Counted from the first letter of the stretch, positions 20,717 through 30,587 are shown. The stretch is 64,000 bases of DNA from Inonotus obliquus (GCA_032164295.1 JAJHTX010000006.1:62001-126000); one strand, 5' to 3'. The notes: a model not told the origin generated them from the sequence alone. A program made the numbers and translations.

Positions 20717-21598
20717 ATGCAACATCAACGACGTAGTAACGGTCGAAGCAACCTACCAAGAGGTCCACGCAACGACACACAGGAACAGCCAGAACGTCGA
20801 GGCAACAATCGAAACGCAAGACAAGCACGAGAGTTGACAAGGGAATACGAAACCCTAGCAAGGATCGCGACACTCGAAAGACAAGTGATCGCACAACACA
20901 ACAGACAAGAGTTATTGGAGATCCACGAGGAACAACGTCAAATCGAAATCGACGAAATCAAATTCTTAACGAGAAGAATTATAGCAGCCGTCGAAGGACT
21001 CCAAGACAACGTTATCACAGGAAGCACGCCAGCAAACTTACAGAGGTCTAATCTCCAGGAAGAGCAAACCGCTACAGGAGAAGGAGTTACAGTATCTGGA
21101 CTAGCCAAGGATCTCGAGAAATTCGAGCAATCGACAAGACACCGTTTCTTCGTCGAACGAACGTTAATCAACGGTCTCGTCGATAGAACAAATCAGCTAG
21201 AAGAGCAGAACAAGAAGCTCGACGACCAGTACCAACAACTCACAGAGTTAATCGGAAACATCCAGAGAGAACACATCGAAACAACTCAACGTATTCAAGA
21301 AACACGCAACGAAATCCAAAGGTCATTGGAAAGTAACGAATCAATAGACTCAGGCGAAACGCACATCGAACAGTTCACCTTCATTCCACGTGAACAGATC
21401 GAGGAAGTCTTGACAAGAATCCGTAACTTGACATTGGAAGAAGAACCCGCGACAGTATCGAGCGGCGTACAGACAAGCGTACCAATCGTTGAAACATTCG
21501 AAACAACTCTATTACCAATCAGACCACCTCGCGTAGTAGCATTTACCGACAATGGCAACACCTCCAACACCAGATCAACTACAAGCTCGGATCAATGA
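20717..21598 (+). CDS. Coiled-coil protein ORF upstream of gag
   Basis: 293 codons, ATG to stop, inside the retrotransposon. The N-terminal 40 residues are Arg/Asn/Gln-rich (basic, possibly nucleic-acid binding). Residues 40-110 and 150-215 are rich in Glu, Gln, Leu and Ile with heptad-like spacing (LARIATLERQ, VDRTNQLEEQNKKLDDQYQQ), so long coiled coils are likely. No zinc knuckle or enzyme motif. The end overlaps the gag start by 47 bp in another frame. The gag frame is closed upstream by two TAG codons at 21534-21539, so gag must be reached by reinitiation, leaky scanning or a frameshift inside the overlap. It may be an accessory capsid or assembly protein. I do not recognise a family. Confidence 0.75.
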   Translation: MQHQRRSNGRSNLPRGPRNDTQEQPERRGNNRNARQARELTREYETLARIATLERQVIAQHNRQELLEIHEEQRQIEIDEIKFLTRRIIAAVEGLQDNVITGSTPANLQRSNLQEEQTATGEGVTVSGLAKDLEKFEQSTRHRFFVERTLINGLVDRTNQLEEQNKKLDDQYQQLTELIGNIQREHIETTQRIQETRNEIQRSLESNESIDSGETHIEQFTFIPREQIEEVLTRIRNLTLEEEPATVSSGVQTSVPIVETFETTLLPIRPPRVVAFTDNGNTSNTRSTTSSDQ

Positions 21599-22667
21599 GC
21601 TTACTAGTCGAATGGCAAGATTGTCGATCAAACTACCAAAGTTTCTAGGCGCACGAGACGAAAGTATCGATCAATGGGTAGACAGGAGTGTGGCGAAATT
21701 AGTGTCAAACGGAATTAAGGACGAGAAGGAAATTGCGAACGCGCTATTCCTAGCTATCGAGGGAGATGCATTCAATTGGTTCCTCGAAAAGCAACTCACC
21801 GTATCATTCGACGCTACCACCGGAGCACTCAAGAGCTTACCTACCGTCGTAGATGCAGCAGGAGCAGTTGCGAAACCTCCTACCGCTATGTTCGCATCAC
21901 TCAGGGATATGATTCAATTCATTCGTACCAAAGCAGGCAAAACCGTTCCACAAGAACTCGAGGCCCTGAACAAGATATTCAATATCAAACAGGCCAGCAA
22001 ACCTATCGAGACTTACAATCATGCGTTCAGGCAACTACGAACGAAGATTGCAAGCACAGTGGACGAGAATACGATCAAGCACTGCTACATCAAAGGATTG
22101 GATCAATGGCTTATCAATCGCGTACTCGCACACGACATGGAAGCATTCACGAAATTCGGATACGAGGAATGGATGGCAATAACGGAGCAATATGCAGTCA
22201 TGAACAAGACAAAGGCTCAGCTCACGCAAGGAACATATCAACCGCGGTATTCATTTCATGGACAACCGAGGTACGAGCAGCCTACAAGACTAGAAAGGGA
22301 TCCGAACGCAATGGACATCGATGCAATCCGAGGCTTGCCGAAGAAGGGATCATCAGGATGTTACAATTGCGGGAGACAGGGTCACTATGCAAGCAAATGC
22401 CCCGAACCAAGAAGATCACCTATGTCTAAAGGAGCACTAGGTAATCACCGCCAACATCGTCGACCAAACACGTCTAAAGGAGCACGTGGAAGATCGTCGA
22501 AGCATCACAGGAAGAATAGAAGAACCATGCACGCGAGAATTCAAGAAGCCGAATCCGAGGAAGAAGAAGACGACGATCATACGAACAAGCGAAACGTCAA
22601 TCCCAAACCACGCGACCAGAAGCCTAACAAAGGAAAGGCTAAGGCACAAGGTCAGGGAAAAGACTAG
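21552..22667 (+). CDS. gag: Gag (capsid/nucleocapsid) polyprotein
   Basis: 371 codons. Residues about 20-230 resemble the retrotransposon Gag capsid region (FLGARDESIDQWVDR, LFLAIEGDAFNWFLEK, AMFASLRDMIQFI, LEALNKIFNIKQ). One CCHC zinc knuckle follows, CYNCGRQGHYASKC, at about residues 273-286. The tail is basic and then acidic. The protein packages element RNA into virus-like particles. The ATG at 21552 sits inside the end of the previous ORF. The stop TAG at 22665-22667 is preceded by a slippery heptamer, which suggests how pol is made. Confidence 0.92.
   Translation: MATPPTPDQLQARINELTSRMARLSIKLPKFLGARDESIDQWVDRSVAKLVSNGIKDEKEIANALFLAIEGDAFNWFLEKQLTVSFDATTGALKSLPTVVDAAGAVAKPPTAMFASLRDMIQFIRTKAGKTVPQELEALNKIFNIKQASKPIETYNHAFRQLRTKIASTVDENTIKHCYIKGLDQWLINRVLAHDMEAFTKFGYEEWMAITEQYAVMNKTKAQLTQGTYQPRYSFHGQPRYEQPTRLERDPNAMDIDAIRGLPKKGSSGCYNCGRQGHYASKCPEPRRSPMSKGALGNHRQHRRPNTSKGARGRSSKHHRKNRRTMHARIQEAESEEEEDDDHTNKRNVNPKPRDQKPNKGKAKAQGQGKD
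22655..22661 (+). promoter_or_regulatory. Candidate -1 ribosomal frameshift site between gag and pol
   Basis: In the gag frame the end reads CAG GGA AAA GAC TAG, giving the X_XXY_YYZ heptamer G_GGA_AAA. A -1 slip enters the pol frame, which is open from 22643. Eight bases downstream a short stem is possible between CCTCT (22670-22674) and AGAGG (22693-22697). The alternative is reinitiation at the pol ATG at 22718. Confidence 0.55.
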
Positions 22668-22717
22668 CACCTCTGCTCAAGACTGCGAAGCGAGAGGGTA
22701 AGAAGGATTGCGAAGAA

Positions 22718-25700
22718 ATGTACAGTAAAGGATTACCAACATATGCATTACACCCAAGATTGCCTATCAGGATTCTTGTGGGAACGCAAACCTTAGCAGT
22801 CAAAGCACTTATCGACTCAGGAGCAACATGCAGTACTATTCATCCGGAGTTAGTACGAAAACACGACTTACCAAGACGAACGCTATCACAACCTAGACCG
22901 TTGCGAAATGCAGATGGAACAGCAAACCGAAAAGGAGCAATCAAGTACGAAGTGGACGCACTTATATTTGACGGAATCAAGCCCATCGGTCAAACTCTGG
23001 CAGTCGCACATACGGGAACGGATCAGATTATACTAGGCATCGATTATTTGGGCAAGGCCAACCCGATCATCGATTGGAAGGAACAAGTCATGGAAGGAAA
23101 TGGACAAACGATACCATTCGAGCTCAGTATCGTTCGAGCAGAGTCGACAAGCAAGAAACGGAAACGAAAACGGAAAAGTACAAACCGTAATCGTGGAGGC
23201 AAAACAAATAAGCCCTCACCGCGTTCAGGCAGCACCAATAAAACCGAACGGCGGGGTAGCAATGGCAATAAGACTACGAAAGGCAGAGTCAATAAGACCT
23301 TACGATCGAACCAGAGTAGCAATGGCAATAAGGCTACACGAAACGACCCAAGCGTCAACGGACCAAAGGGAAATCTGGTAACCGACAAGCGCAAATCGGT
23401 AGACGATCGAGAGAACAGTTGTAATCGCGAACAACGAAGGAAAGCTAGGCCCAATCGAATAGGAGAGGCGACTAGTCAGGAGCGACCATCCTGGTACGGG
23501 AATGAAAGAGCCATTACCCAAGACGAAGGCACGAAGACATCGAAAGCTCTATACAAGACAGAGAAACGAAAGGTTCCACAAGTAGATCAACGATCGCAGC
23601 ATGGCAGTGGCAATAAGACCAAGCAGGCACAAGGCAGTCGCAATAAGACCTTGAAGAGTCGAGACGATCAACGACCAAAACAACAAGGCATTGGCAATAA
23701 GCCCTTGAACAGTCAACGCAGTACCAATAAGACGTTGCCGTTGGAAAGTAACTCACCTGTTACGCGCAAGACAGCCTATGGCAGGAAGACGAAAGCTAAA
23801 GCTACGAAGAGCCCTGGATCCGGCTCATCTGATAACTCAGAAACCGACAGCGATAGCGACAACGATAGTGGAATATGGATTAGGCCAGACCTCAACACGA
23901 AGGAAAGGCAAAGGGACGACCGCCCTAGAGAAGGCAGAAACCGAAGCGAAAGCCGATCGACGAGAAACGAAACAAGGAACGTTTCACCACCGAGAATTAG
24001 ACCACGATCAGGAAGTCAATTCAGCAATGCTCCAAGGAAGAGAGCACAGACGCCAGAAGGTGAACGAACGTCGAACGCACCAAGACAAAGCAGCGCCAAT
24101 AAGACTTTGCAGTCTAGTCAGAGCATTGGCAATAAGACTCGACAAGACTGGGCAGTACCAATAAGGCCCGAAGACGAATCAAGATCGCCTATATCAAGAT
24201 TCGGGAATGAACAGGCAGAAAGACCTGACACACGAGTACAGAGTCAAGGCAGTCGCAATAAGCCCTTGCAACCGAGTACGACATCGCTAGGAAAGCGAAG
24301 ACAAGAGTCACCGTCAGTCGAACGGAAGACAACGAAACCACGAGTAGTCAAGGAAGACCCTACATTCAAGTACTGGAAAGGTTATCTTCGAGAAGGAGAA
24401 GAAGCCGTAGGAAACTTTGATCCGAAAGGCACATGGATTATGCCACGAAAGGAACGATTCGAAGACAAACCGATACTAGGACATCGGCGAAGACAGTCTA
24501 TCGATAGTACAGGAAGTACACGAACACGAAGCCCCGCACCGAAACGAACAAGGTGGGAGCACACGGATCAGGACGAAGTTATGAACGAACTGCAAGAACC
24601 AGGAGGAACCCAACCTCAAGAAGAAATGCATATCGAACGTATGGTAACCAACGAACCATCACCTATTCAGCAACGAATAGCGTATCTCGCCACCGAAGCT
24701 CGAGGTAAATCAAAACCCTTACTGCAGAAGGAGGATCTCACAGAAATGTTTGAGATCAAACGAAATTGGTCACCAAATACGAATCGACAGCATCGCCAAG
24801 AGAAGCAACCATTGAACAAGGTTAGCTCAGTAGCGCAGCAATACTCGCAGCAGAAAGCAGCAGCAGAGGGATTGCTAGACATGCAGAAACGAGATTGGCG
24901 CAAACTGCTACCAAGGCAGATAGCAGACTATGCAGACGTATTCGATCCAGACAGGGCAAGACGACTACCAAGACATACGAAGTATGACATGGTCATACAC
25001 CTCGATGAGAAGGAACCGTTACCGAAACCACGACCTATTATCAAGCTCACGCCAGTCGAACAGGAAGCACTGGACAACCACGTAGATGAGCTGATGAAGA
25101 AAGGATGGATTACCAAGGTCGAACCACACGAACCATGCCCAGTAGCATCACCCGTATTCTTTGTCGGAAAGAAGGACGGAGGGGCAAGAGTTGTAACGGA
25201 CTATCGAGCGATAAACCAAATCACGATACCAGACCCGTACCCGATTCCAATCATGAATGGGTTACCAGACAAGTTGGCAGGCAACAATTACTTCTTCACA
25301 TTGGACATGCGGTCCGGATACCACAACTTGCGTATCAAGGAAGGAGATGAATGGAAAGCGGCATTCCGAGTCGGCAACGCAATCTACAAGCCACTCGTTA
25401 TGATGTTCGGAATGAAGAACTCACCCGCAATATTCCAACGATTCATGAACGACAACTTTGAGCAATGGCTACGAAGTCAGGAGATACTTATCTACCTGGA
25501 CGACATCATCGGAAAGGCAAAGACTGAGGAGGAACACTGGAAACTCCTACGAGCAGTCTTGAAGAAATGCCGAGAACTCGATATCTACTTGAAGATCGAG
25601 AAGTGCCATTTCCTACAGAAGAAGCTAGACTACCTAGGCTTCATAGTGGGCGACAAGGGAGTACAAATGGACCCGTACAAACTCAAAGCAATCGCAGAAT

Positions 25701-28069
25701 GGCCTACACCAACGACGAAACGGGAGATCAGGAAGTTCCAAGGGTTTTGCAACTTCTATCGGAGATTTGTGAAGAACTATGCAGAGCGCATACACCCGAT
25801 TAACGAACTCACCAAGAAGGATAGGAAGTTCGTATGGACAACTGAATGTCAGCAAGCATTCGAGGACATCAAGCAAGCGTTTCAAACGGAAATAATGCTA
25901 GGTTATCCAAACCACGATAAACCATTCACCCTCGAAACAGATGCATCGAAATTTGCGATCGGAGCTTTACTCCAACAAGAAGATGACAAGGGCGAACTAC
26001 GACCGTTAGCCACAATGTCGAAGCAGTTGTCAGGAGCACAACTCAACTGGCCAGTTCACGAAAAAGAGATGTTCGCAATTGTTCATTCACTCAACGAATG
26101 GAGACACTTGCTCGAAGGAACGAAACATCCTTTTATCATTCGAACGGATCATAAGAACCTGCAATGGTTCATGACGGGACAGAACCTATCTGAGAAGCTG
26201 AAACGATGGATGCTAAAGCTATCCCAGTTTAACTTCAAGATGATACATTGGCCAGGCAAGGAGAACAAAGCCGACGCACTATCAAGGCGAACCGATTACG
26301 AAATCGGCAAAGATACAGAAAAGATCACTATGCTACCAGCAGACCGCATACAGCAGCAAACGTTGAAACGAACGGAAGTCGCAGGACTATACGAGTTGAA
26401 AACTACGTCAGTCAGAATCACGGACCCGATACTTCAAACTATTCGAAAGGACTATGCGACGAAGGAGGCACAAACCGAATGGAACGTCATACGGAATACG
26501 AAAGACAGAAGCCACACCTACACGGATGGAACTCGTTATGTAGATGGAAAGTTATGGATCCCGCCGAACGCCAACCTACGAAGTCTACTAATGCGAAGGC
26601 ACCATGACCACACAACTGCAGGCCATCCCGGAGTAGCCAAAACCACTGAGCTTCTGGAGAGACGATACTATTGGCCAAACCTTCGATCGGACGTCCGAGA
26701 CTACGTAACAACTTGCGACGCATGTCAGCGATCAAAGCCTCTTCGGCAAAATCGCGAGCCACCGATTCAACCGATATCCCCACCTGAAAGGCCATGGGAA
26801 GCCATTTCCTGTGACCTGGTTACAGACCTACCAGTCAGTACCGAGGGATATGACACCATATTGGTTGTTGTGGATAGACTTACCAAGATGGGGAGGTTCA
26901 TCCCTACGACGGGTGTACCGAATGCCAAACGCATTGCACAGATGTTCATCCAAAACATCTTCAAGCATTATGGGACCCCAAAGGTTGTACTCTCCGACAG
27001 AGGAAGCAACTTCACGGCGCAGTTTTTGAAGAAGTTCTGCCGACTCCTCAAAATCGATTGGAAAACTAGCACCGCGTATCACCCACAAACCGATGGTCAA
27101 ACAGAGCGACTGAACCAAACGATGGAACAGTACTTACGCTGCTATGTGTCCTACCGACAGACAGATTGGGCACATTACTTGGATCTCGCAGAATTCGCCT
27201 ATAACAACAGACAGCATTCAGCAACACGTCAATCACCATTCTACACGTTGTACGGATGGAATCCAACAACTGACTTTGCCAGTCACGACGAAAGCAACGT
27301 CCCAGAAGCACAAGATTACCGAGAGGAGCTTCAACAAGCGCAGCGACAAGCCTATGCAAGCATTAAGCAGGCTAACGAAGCGATGAAGTTATATGCAGAC
27401 TTACATCGAGGGAAGCTACCAGATTATCGACCTGGAGACGAAGTGATGTTGGATATGAAGAACTTAGCAAGACTCGAACCGACGAAGAAACTAGCCATGA
27501 AATGGGCAGGGCCTTATAAAGTCGACAAGGCCATAGGGAAGGTTTCATTTCGACTGAAACTTCCTGAAACAATGGCAATACACCCAGTATTTCATGCGAG
27601 TCTATTGAAGCCATACAAGCGGAAGGAATTCCCAGGACGTAAGCAACTTACGGAACCACCACCAGTAGAAGTGGAAGGCGCAGCCGAATACGAAGTCGAA
27701 GCAGTTCAAGATACCAGACTGCGGCGCAGCAAGGTGCAATACCTAGTCAGATGGAAAGGCTATGCAGAAACAACATGGGAACCGCTGGAGAACCTGAAGC
27801 ACACGTACAAGCTAGTTGAGGACTTCCACAAGAAGTACCCTCAGGCGCAGAAGCCACGGAACCTTACGCAATGGTTATCCGCGAGGCGCCGGAAAAGGAA
27901 ACAAACGAGTCACGAGGACACGGAAGAATCCTCCGACGGATCAGAAGGATCGACGTCAGACTCAGAAGGTAACACTGATACCGAAAGCACAGTATCAGAA
28001 GACAGTCAACGCAGCATGCGCAGTCGAGGAAGGACTACACGCAGCAGCAGACGACTACGCCCGCAGTAG
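22718..28069 (+). CDS. pol: Pol polyprotein: protease, RT, RNase H, integrase, chromodomain
   Basis: 1783 codons from the ATG, and somewhat longer if entered by frameshift. The order is as follows. Aspartic protease (ALIDSGATCS, Asp at residue 33). A very long Lys/Arg/Asn/Ser-rich linker (about 140-720) with recurring NKT/NKTL motifs. Reverse transcriptase (DYRAINQITIPDPYPIP; YLDD at 926-929). RNase H (TLETDASKFAIGALL, Asp near 1075). Integrase zinc finger (HH...CDACQ). DDE core with Asp 1366, Asp 1427 and Glu 1463, an exact D-D35-E spacing. A GPY/F-type module (KWAGPYKV). A chromodomain (about 1657-1705, YLVRWKGYAETTWEPLENL) and a Ser/Thr/Glu-rich tail. The chromodomain places it among chromoviruses, which use histone marks to choose insertion sites. 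All catalytic residues are present. Confidence 0.97.
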   Translation: MYSKGLPTYALHPRLPIRILVGTQTLAVKALIDSGATCSTIHPELVRKHDLPRRTLSQPRPLRNADGTANRKGAIKYEVDALIFDGIKPIGQTLAVAHTGTDQIILGIDYLGKANPIIDWKEQVMEGNGQTIPFELSIVRAESTSKKRKRKRKSTNRNRGGKTNKPSPRSGSTNKTERRGSNGNKTTKGRVNKTLRSNQSSNGNKATRNDPSVNGPKGNLVTDKRKSVDDRENSCNREQRRKARPNRIGEATSQERPSWYGNERAITQDEGTKTSKALYKTEKRKVPQVDQRSQHGSGNKTKQAQGSRNKTLKSRDDQRPKQQGIGNKPLNSQRSTNKTLPLESNSPVTRKTAYGRKTKAKATKSPGSGSSDNSETDSDSDNDSGIWIRPDLNTKERQRDDRPREGRNRSESRSTRNETRNVSPPRIRPRSGSQFSNAPRKRAQTPEGERTSNAPRQSSANKTLQSSQSIGNKTRQDWAVPIRPEDESRSPISRFGNEQAERPDTRVQSQGSRNKPLQPSTTSLGKRRQESPSVERKTTKPRVVKEDPTFKYWKGYLREGEEAVGNFDPKGTWIMPRKERFEDKPILGHRRRQSIDSTGSTRTRSPAPKRTRWEHTDQDEVMNELQEPGGTQPQEEMHIERMVTNEPSPIQQRIAYLATEARGKSKPLLQKEDLTEMFEIKRNWSPNTNRQHRQEKQPLNKVSSVAQQYSQQKAAAEGLLDMQKRDWRKLLPRQIADYADVFDPDRARRLPRHTKYDMVIHLDEKEPLPKPRPIIKLTPVEQEALDNHVDELMKKGWITKVEPHEPCPVASPVFFVGKKDGGARVVTDYRAINQITIPDPYPIPIMNGLPDKLAGNNYFFTLDMRSGYHNLRIKEGDEWKAAFRVGNAIYKPLVMMFGMKNSPAIFQRFMNDNFEQWLRSQEILIYLDDIIGKAKTEEEHWKLLRAVLKKCRELDIYLKIEKCHFLQKKLDYLGFIVGDKGVQMDPYKLKAIAEWPTPTTKREIRKFQGFCNFYRRFVKNYAERIHPINELTKKDRKFVWTTECQQAFEDIKQAFQTEIMLGYPNHDKPFTLETDASKFAIGALLQQEDDKGELRPLATMSKQLSGAQLNWPVHEKEMFAIVHSLNEWRHLLEGTKHPFIIRTDHKNLQWFMTGQNLSEKLKRWMLKLSQFNFKMIHWPGKENKADALSRRTDYEIGKDTEKITMLPADRIQQQTLKRTEVAGLYELKTTSVRITDPILQTIRKDYATKEAQTEWNVIRNTKDRSHTYTDGTRYVDGKLWIPPNANLRSLLMRRHHDHTTAGHPGVAKTTELLERRYYWPNLRSDVRDYVTTCDACQRSKPLRQNREPPIQPISPPERPWEAISCDLVTDLPVSTEGYDTILVVVDRLTKMGRFIPTTGVPNAKRIAQMFIQNIFKHYGTPKVVLSDRGSNFTAQFLKKFCRLLKIDWKTSTAYHPQTDGQTERLNQTMEQYLRCYVSYRQTDWAHYLDLAEFAYNNRQHSATRQSPFYTLYGWNPTTDFASHDESNVPEAQDYREELQQAQRQAYASIKQANEAMKLYADLHRGKLPDYRPGDEVMLDMKNLARLEPTKKLAMKWAGPYKVDKAIGKVSFRLKLPETMAIHPVFHASLLKPYKRKEFPGRKQLTEPPPVEVEGAAEYEVEAVQDTRLRRSKVQYLVRWKGYAETTWEPLENLKHTYKLVEDFHKKYPQAQKPRNLTQWLSARRRKRKQTSHEDTEESSDGSEGSTSDSEGNTDTESTVSEDSQRSMRSRGRTTRSSRRLRPQ

Positions 28070-28381
28070 GCATAACTGCGGCACAGCAAGTAGTACTCAT
28101 CCGCAGCTGATCACAGCAGATCGCAGCAGATGATGACATTCTCGCAGCAATGCTTGAGAATTTACGAAGTCACGACAAGTCATGAACAGTCACGAACGAA
28201 CGAGAGACACTGCGGCACAGTATACGCAGTAGAGGTCAAGTCATATCGAAAACAACTGGACCGATCACCCAGTCATACGCAGTAACGACACAAAGCTATA
28301 AGAACAAGCAGTAACGACCTATGAACGGCACCAACGCCAGAAACAACTCTCATTCGACACGAAACAAGTCTACATTTCGAA

Positions 28382-29398
28382 ATGCCACTACTCGAAACAC
28401 TTGCAGAAGTACAGCATGCGCAACTCAATGTCACAGAAGTCGACATACAGTCACGACCCGACAAATATCAATGGCCACAGCTAGACGACAGGGAGAACAC
28501 CGAGATGTTATGGGATGACATCATACCCTCGAACGTCGGCAGATATTTCGACGATTTCATGGACAAGATCAGCATGGCACATCAACGCGGCATGGGATAC
28601 AATATGCTGCTAATGCCACCGATATTCTTTGGATCTTGGTTTGCCATGACTACAGAAGCTTACAATTCAGTGAGAAGACTCAATGACGACGCTTACATCG
28701 CATATGCTCTAGATCTCAGCACAGCGATTCTATCGTATCAACCGTTGCTGTTGTCACAAACAGAAACAGTCAACAATTGCGTCGCATTACTCTATGCAGC
28801 AACAAGGATCTGCGCATATCGAGTCGAGCTCACAGAAGCATTCGAACACAAGGTCATGCGATGGTCGCTTATCCACTGTATCACAGCCAAAGAACGCGAC
28901 TACATCGAGTACATCGCGCAGCAGCAAATTCAATATGCACGACTCAAGAGACGTTTCTATTCTACGATCAACATCCTTAGACAAACATGGGAACGAACAA
29001 AAGCACCAGGAAGGTCTATCCCATGGGACACACCTCATCGAGACTTACCATACTTGGAGGCGTGGAAACTGATCGAGAACGAAGAAACGGAACACCGCAA
29101 CAAAGCAAAAGAAGCAGCGGAAGGATTATGGGAGAACCCTCCGGACAAACTAGACCAATCTATTTGTTGGCCTTACGACGAGGACTACCTCCAGGCACTC
29201 AATAGTGCGGAATACCGCCTTAGATACACCCTAGGCGCAGTACTACATCCTAAAGATAGTAGCTGGTTCACGGACGTATATCAATATCCGCAGAAGCTAC
29301 AATCCCGGAAACCCGAGGACGAGACATCCAATAGTCGCAAGAGATCCCACGATGACACAGAAGAATTCGATTTAGCGCCGACAGATGACGAAGCATAA
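28382..29398 (+). CDS. Retrotransposon ORF downstream of pol, 338 codons, unknown
   Basis: Intact ATG-to-stop frame in the position where retroviruses carry env. It has no signal peptide, no furin-like site and no clear membrane anchor; the one hydrophobic stretch (NMLLMPPIFFGSWFAM, about 75-90) is short. The middle is alpha-helical in composition with many Tyr, Trp and Arg. The C-terminus has a basic SRKRSHDD motif, possibly nuclear, then an acidic end. It does not look like an envelope protein and I recognise no domain. Its length without stops in an element whose other ORFs are intact argues that it is coding. Confidence 0.65.
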   Translation: MPLLETLAEVQHAQLNVTEVDIQSRPDKYQWPQLDDRENTEMLWDDIIPSNVGRYFDDFMDKISMAHQRGMGYNMLLMPPIFFGSWFAMTTEAYNSVRRLNDDAYIAYALDLSTAILSYQPLLLSQTETVNNCVALLYAATRICAYRVELTEAFEHKVMRWSLIHCITAKERDYIEYIAQQQIQYARLKRRFYSTINILRQTWERTKAPGRSIPWDTPHRDLPYLEAWKLIENEETEHRNKAKEAAEGLWENPPDKLDQSICWPYDEDYLQALNSAEYRLRYTLGAVLHPKDSSWFTDVYQYPQKLQSRKPEDETSNSRKRSHDDTEEFDLAPTDDEA

Positions 29399-29822
29399 CT
29401 ATGCAACTCATTCTTCTATGGTATTTATTGACAGGACAACACATGCGCACCCTATGGTATCTATTCAACATTATGCAACCCGAAATCCCCTATGGTATTT
29501 ATGAATGCCAAGTCAACTGCGCACATACATCGAAGAATCACGGGACTATTACGAAGCGACTACGGGCAAGATAATTCGTACACGAATGACAGGATATGGG
29601 AAATCCGCAGCACAACAATAATAGAGTGCGACAGCGAAGCACAGATCGCAGCAAGACAATTGAAAACCGCAGCAACCGCAGCACGGTGAACCCGGGGAAG
29701 ACTAGAACAGAGTCACGAAGGGTACGAGTTGGAAACGCATAAATAGAGGCAGGAATCCGACAGGAGAGCCTCAGCTGGAAAAGCACAAGTAGTCTAGAAC
29801 CACCAACGACATCTCGAACACC
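29399..29822 (+). other. Spacer with a repeated CTATGGTAT motif
   Basis: Three copies of ctatggtat(t/c)tat at about 29416, 29451 and 29489, spaced about 35-38 bp. No ORF of note. It may be a control or splice region for the last ORF. Confidence 0.4.
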
Positions 29823-30587
29823 ATGAACGCCTACTACACCGCACTCCTCATCATCACGGTCTGCACCACAGCCGTAGTGATCGTGGACGTCGTACGACGA
29901 GCGCTGGAACGCTGGGAGCAGTTAGTAGTGAGGCTAGAGGGAATAAACAGAGAGCAGCACGAGATGAGGATAGAGGAGTCACGAAGGACCCAAGAAGTGA
30001 GACGAGCACGAGCCCAAGGCCGTAACCTCACAGTCGAGGCACTCCACCACCTAAGCGCAACGTCCTTCGGACGCATCGAAGACCGCCTTCAAGAAGTACT
30101 ACAGAGCATCCCCGACCGAGCAATCGAAGACCTAGCAACATCGAGCGCAGCAAGACTCGATCAGCTGGTCGATGACGTCGCAAGGATGCGGGCGGCAATA
30201 GAAGAACTCGAAGCGATCAGGAACACGGCAGAAGCACAACAGGCACAGGCACCGGTAGAAGCACCACCGGCAACGCCCGACGACCTATACGTCGACCTAC
30301 CCGGCTACGTACAACCCGAACCAGAAGCATGGCCAGAAGCAGACGCGGCAGAAGCAGAAGCAAACGCGTGGGGCGGCCCGTACATACTACAGGGTCCGCA
30401 ACCGCCGGCTAATGCCCCGTGGTGGCCGATGCGAGGAAGACAGCGGGTGTCGGAAAGGTCAGGCCTGCACAACCGGGCAGCCGAATCGCCAGAGTCAGGC
30501 GAAGGCTCAGTAAGCCCCGGTGAGAGCCGAGATCGCGAGTGGACAGCGCGCGGATGGAACGACGGTCAGACCCATTGGGAGGACTGA
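29823..30587 (+). CDS. Retrotransposon last ORF: N-terminal membrane helix plus coiled coil, 254 codons
   Basis: Residues 5-26 (YYTALLIITVCTTAVVIVDV) form one hydrophobic helix that could be a signal anchor. A long charged region with heptad-like spacing (35-140) follows, then a Pro/Glu/Ala-rich part, and a Ser/Gly/Arg-rich C-terminus. There are almost no cysteines and no fusion-peptide-like segment, so a classical envelope is unlikely. The codon composition is GC-richer than gag and pol, which hints at a different origin. Membrane anchoring is inferred from composition only. Confidence 0.6.
   Translation: MNAYYTALLIITVCTTAVVIVDVVRRALERWEQLVVRLEGINREQHEMRIEESRRTQEVRRARAQGRNLTVEALHHLSATSFGRIEDRLQEVLQSIPDRAIEDLATSSAARLDQLVDDVARMRAAIEELEAIRNTAEAQQAQAPVEAPPATPDDLYVDLPGYVQPEPEAWPEADAAEAEANAWGGPYILQGPQPPANAPWWPMRGRQRVSERSGLHNRAAESPESGEGSVSPGESRDREWTARGWNDGQTHWED

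Noticed and set aside
23044..23454. Leu/Arg-rich minus-strand ORF of 136 codons inside pol
   Set aside because: Antisense to the low-complexity linker. Its composition comes from the repeat, with no start context or motif.
28382..30587. Envelope gene in the retrotransposon
   Set aside because: Neither 3' ORF has a signal peptide plus ectodomain with cysteines, a fusion peptide or a C-terminal anchor.
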